Source: Natrinema pellirubrum DSM 15624
GTDB taxonomy: Archaea > Halobacteriota > Halobacteria > Halobacteriales > Natrialbaceae
Length of the DNA stretch: 64,000 nucleotides
NCBI RefSeq assembly: GCF_000230735.2
Contig: NC_019962.1
Location: 2,542,001 to 2,606,000 of the forward strand
Direction of reading: 5' to 3'
In this document: positions 61,275 through 64,000 of the stretch, one piece after another
Position numbering within the stretch: the first letter of the stretch is position 1
How the letters are laid out: each line of letters begins with the position of its first letter
The notes under the pieces: model-generated
Database searches by the model: none
Seen by the model: only the letters and a program-made list of their open reading frames with translations
What the model was told of the DNA's origin: nothing
Made by a program: the position numbers and the translations under genes

Positions 61275-64000
61275 TCATAGTGTCGTCACGTCCAGAATGT
61301 TGACTACCTCCCCCCGTCCCCGAACCGTCGCGCCGCTGATCCCAGGAACGCCGCTCATGAAGCCTTCGAAGGGCTTGACGACGACTTCCTGTTGGCCGCT
61401 GACCCGATCGCAGTGCAGGGCGACCTCGCGGACGTCGTCGCGAATGCGGACGACCATGCCGTTCCCGTTCGCGCCGGCTGCCGGCGTTTCGAGGATGTCG
61501 GCCAACGAGACGACGGGGTAGTCGCCGTCCTCGCCGGGCAGGATCGACTCGCCGTCCGTTGTTTCGATCGCAGAGGCGGGCTCGATGTCCCGGACTGCCT
61601 TGGTCGGGACGCCGAACTCCTCGCCACCGCTTTCGACGAAGAGGATCTCGTCGATCGCGACCGTCACCGGCAGTTCCATCGTCACCGTCGTTCCCTCGCC
61701 GGCCTCGCTGTCGATCGAAACCATCCCCTCGAGATCCTCGACGGTCCGCTTGACGACGTCCATCCCGACGCCGCGGCCGCTGACGTCGGTCACCTCATCG
61801 GCCGTCGAGAGGCCGGGATGGAAGATGAGATCGTAGGCGTCCTCGTCGGGAAGTTCGGCGGCCACTTCGGGCTCGAGGACGCCCGCCTCGACTGCTTCGT
61901 CGCGGAGCCGATCGGGATCGAGCCCGCTGCCGTCGTCCTCGACGGTGATCGTCACGCGATCGCTTTCACGGTCGGCGTGGACTTCGACGCTACCCTCGGT
62001 GGGTTTGTCGGCGGCTTCGCGCTCGGCGGGCGGTTCGACCCCGTGGTCGACGGCGTTGCGAACCAGGTGGATCAGCGGATCGCCGATGCGATCGAGGATA
62101 CTTCGGTCGAGTTCGACGTCCTCACCGGTCATCTCGAAGGCGACCTCCTTGTCCTGTTCGCGGGCGATGTCGCGGACGACCCGCGGCAGGCGGTTCGTGA
62201 CCGTCCGCAGCGGAACCAGTCGGATGTCCATCACCGTCTCCTGCAGGTCGGTCGTCAGGTCCGACAGCGCGTCGAGTTCCGTCTCGAGCGCGTCGTTGTC
62301 GTCGTTGGCCTCGGCCGCGTGCCGGAGGCGAACGCGACTGGTCACCAGTCCCTCGACGAGGTTCAGCAGGGAGTCGACCTGTTCGACGTCGACTCGGACC
62401 GACTGGATCTCGTCGGCCTCGTCGTCGGCATCCTGCTCGACGTCCGTGTCGGGAATCTCGATGTCCGGAATCTCGAACTCGGGTTCCTCGACGGTCCGGA
62501 CGACATCGTCGCTCTCGTCGTCGTCGGCATCGTCTCCGAACGACGATTCGGATCCGGATTCCGACTCGTCGGTCGACGATCCGAAGTCGGTATCGACGTC
62601 GAACGCGTCGGTGTCGTCGAACGCGTCGTCGTCGAGTCCGTCGTCGATGTCGTCATCGAAGCCGCCGAACCCGTCGTCCCCGTCCTCGAGGTCGACGGAG
62701 TCGGCCGATACCTCGAACTCGTCGTCGGCACCGAACGAGTCGGCAGCGTCGTCGATCGGCTCATCGCCGAACGGATCCTCGTCGGCCGTCTCGAGGCCGT
62801 CGTCGAATCCCGCCGACGGTTCGAAGCCGTCGTCGGTACCGAACGAGTCGTCGGCCGTGCCGGCTTCGATATCGGCGTCGGCAACGCTGCTATCGGCGGC
62901 AGGGGTCTCGGCACCGTCGTCGGTCTCGACGTCGTCGACGGTATCGGCCCCAGCGGTGGCGGTATCGGCCTCCTCGAGGTCGGTCCCGTCATCGGTTTCC
63001 GTCTCGAGATCTGTCGGGGCTCCGTCGTCGGCGTCGACGGCGACACTCTCGTCAGTGGCGTCATCGATCGCGGGCTCGGTATCGGCGTCCGAGACGCCCG
63101 CCTCGTCGGCAGGCGCGTCGTCGACTACGATCGGGTCGTCGGCGGGACGGTCCGTTTCCGCCGCCCCGGGTTCGGTATCGTCGGCGTCGTCAGCGTCGGG
63201 CGCTGCCGTGCCATCGGGTTCCGTCGACTTCTCGAGTGCCGTCTCGGCTTCAGTGTCGGCGGACTCGGCGGTGGCCTCGGCCGACGCCGGCGAGCCCGCA
63301 GTATCGGACGTCGCTTCGGGTTCGTCGGCCGGCTCCGCCGTCGTGTCCGCCTCGATCCCGTCGGCCGGTTCGGTTTCGGGAGCATCGGTCGCCGGCTCGT
63401 CGCTTTCGGTCCCGCTCTCGCGGTCGTCGGAAGCGGGGGCAGCGACCACGTCGGTATCGGCCGTCTCCTCGGCGTCCGCGGAACCGCCGACCTCCGACTC
63501 GCCGGCCGCCAGTTCATCGGCTGCCGGTTCCGTCTCCGCGTCGACGAGCATGTCGTCGACAGCGCTCTCGGTAGGCTCTTCGCCCTCGAGGAACGCGTCG
63601 TCGTCGGCCTCCTCACCGAGGAGTTCGTCCATGTCGACTTCTTCGTCCTCGTCGAACTCGTCGAACTCGAGTTCCTCGAGTTCGTCCTGCAGTTCGTCGA
63701 AACCGACCATCTCGACCTCGTCTTTGAGTTCGTCGAAGACCGCGCTGGCGTCGTCGACCTCGTCGTCGCCGTCGTCGCCGTCGTCGGCCGCCGACCCACC
63801 GGCCGCAGCGTCGGCATTGGCGCCGCCGGACGCCGCGTCCGGCTCGCGGTGTTCGGCCGGCGGTTGGCCCGGCTCGGCCTCGAGTTCCTCGACATCCTCC
63901 TCGTCGAGCAGGTCGTCGAAGGACCCGGCCTCGCCCATGTCCTCGAAGGCGTCGAGTTCCTCGTCCTCGACGTCCTCGACCATCTCGTCTAGGTTGTCGA
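61275..64000 (-). CDS. cheA: Chemotaxis histidine kinase CheA (5' end outside window)
   Basis: About 907 residues are visible; the N-terminal phosphotransfer (P1) domain lies beyond the window. The first about 520 visible residues are a very acidic linker (Asp, Glu, Ala, Ser, Thr, Gly). Then come the P3 dimerisation domain (VEQVDSLLNLVEGLVTSRVR), P4 ATPase domain with N box HLVRNAVDHGVEPP, G1 EDDGSGLDPDRL, GRGVGMDVVKR and GEGTTVTMELP, and the C-terminal P5 CheW-like domain. CheA autophosphorylates in response to chemoreceptors and feeds CheY. The linker is far longer than in other CheA proteins (whole Halobacterium CheA is about 670 residues). Confidence 0.95.
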   Translation of the reverse strand, partial: DNLDEMVEDVEDEELDAFEDMGEAGSFDDLLDEEDVEELEAEPGQPPAEHREPDAASGGANADAAAGGSAADDGDDGDDEVDDASAVFDELKDEVEMVGFDELQDELEELEFDEFDEDEEVDMDELLGEEADDDAFLEGEEPTESAVDDMLVDAETEPAADELAAGESEVGGSADAEETADTDVVAAPASDDRESGTESDEPATDAPETEPADGIEADTTAEPADEPEATSDTAGSPASAEATAESADTEAETALEKSTEPDGTAAPDADDADDTEPGAAETDRPADDPIVVDDAPADEAGVSDADTEPAIDDATDESVAVDADDGAPTDLETETDDGTDLEEADTATAGADTVDDVETDDGAETPAADSSVADADIEAGTADDSFGTDDGFEPSAGFDDGLETADEDPFGDEPIDDAADSFGADDEFEVSADSVDLEDGDDGFGGFDDDIDDGLDDDAFDDTDAFDVDTDFGSSTDESESGSESSFGDDADDDESDDVVRTVEEPEFEIPDIEIPDTDVEQDADDEADEIQSVRVDVEQVDSLLNLVEGLVTSRVRLRHAAEANDDNDALETELDALSDLTTDLQETVMDIRLVPLRTVTNRLPRVVRDIAREQDKEVAFEMTGEDVELDRSILDRIGDPLIHLVRNAVDHGVEPPAEREAADKPTEGSVEVHADRESDRVTITVEDDGSGLDPDRLRDEAVEAGVLEPEVAAELPDEDAYDLIFHPGLSTADEVTDVSGRGVGMDVVKRTVEDLEGMVSIDSEAGEGTTVTMELPVTVAIDEILFVESGGEEFGVPTKAVRDIEPASAIETTDGESILPGEDGDYPVVSLADILETPAAGANGNGMVVRIRDDVREVALHCDRVSGQQEVVVKPFEGFMSGVPGISGATVRGRGEVVNILDVTTL

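Noticed and set aside
61392..63992. 866-codon plus-strand frame opposite cheA
   Set aside because: Antisense of the acidic CheA linker; Gly/Val/Arg-rich with no domain.

Overview
The window is chromosomal DNA from a haloarchaeon (class Halobacteria). The evidence is high GC with C/G-rich third positions, very acidic predicted proteins, mostly leaderless starts with TATA-like boxes about 25-30 bases upstream, and typical families: HTH-10 (bacterio-opsin activator type) and HalX regulators, an archaeal CheC/CheD chemotaxis set, haloarchaeal PilB/PilC, and a CDBA-ordered succinate dehydrogenase. A Natrialbales-type genus (Natrinema or Haloterrigena) is a guess. There is no insertion sequence, CRISPR array, rRNA or replication origin, so this reads as core genome.

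Layout. 1-16 kb: end of an unknown gene, phosphoglycerate kinase overlapped by a GNAT gene, tRNA-Thr(TGT), UspA, an acyl-CoA ligase/enoyl-CoA hydratase pair, a short dCTP deaminase/dUTPase-like gene, PAP2, an O-methyltransferase, a six-PAS/GAF sensor kinase flanked by two related small membrane proteins, a TM-helix channel-like protein, creatininase-family amidohydrolase, NikR and a cupin. 16-28 kb: a membrane-protein gene with a damaged start, acyl-CoA dehydrogenases, a HalX response regulator cut by an in-frame amber codon, a 3-hydroxyacyl-CoA dehydrogenase/enoyl-CoA hydratase fusion, an HTH-10 regulator next to a Zn-type P1B ATPase, a stand-alone fumarate-reductase-like flavoprotein and a DNA glycosylase. 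28-42 kb: a pentad-repeat stalk protein, KatG, an ATP-grasp ligase fused to a retropepsin-like protease, a flippase, a GNAT-zinc-ribbon protein, an aspartoacylase-like peptidase, sdhCDBA and small membrane proteins. 42-47 kb: HD hydrolase, peroxiredoxin, TatA, tRNA-Arg(CCT) followed by two copies of its 3' end, acyl-CoA dehydrogenase and SDR.

47-56.7 kb (+ strand) is one tightly overlapping type IV pilus operon: a 1360-residue PilB with a 500-residue acidic tail, PilC, and five prepilin-like proteins. It converges on a minus-strand block with an unknown nuclease-like gene and cheR-cheD-cheC-cheC-cheA, whose cheA runs off the window edge and carries a linker of more than 500 acidic residues.

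Functional themes. (1) Fatty-acid or isoprenoid acyl-CoA oxidation: ligase, three dehydrogenases, hydratase, the fusion and the SDR are all present but scattered; no thiolase is visible. (2) Respiration via succinate dehydrogenase. (3) Peroxide defence (KatG, peroxiredoxin). (4) Surface behaviour: pili, chemotaxis, glycan flippase. (5) A candidate peptide-tagging and removal module: RimK-like ligase plus protease plus aspartoacylase-like hydrolase. The items most worth a second look are the pentad-repeat protein, the amber-interrupted HalX gene, the RimK-retropepsin neighbourhood, the acidic extensions of PilB and CheA, and the tRNA-derived repeats.
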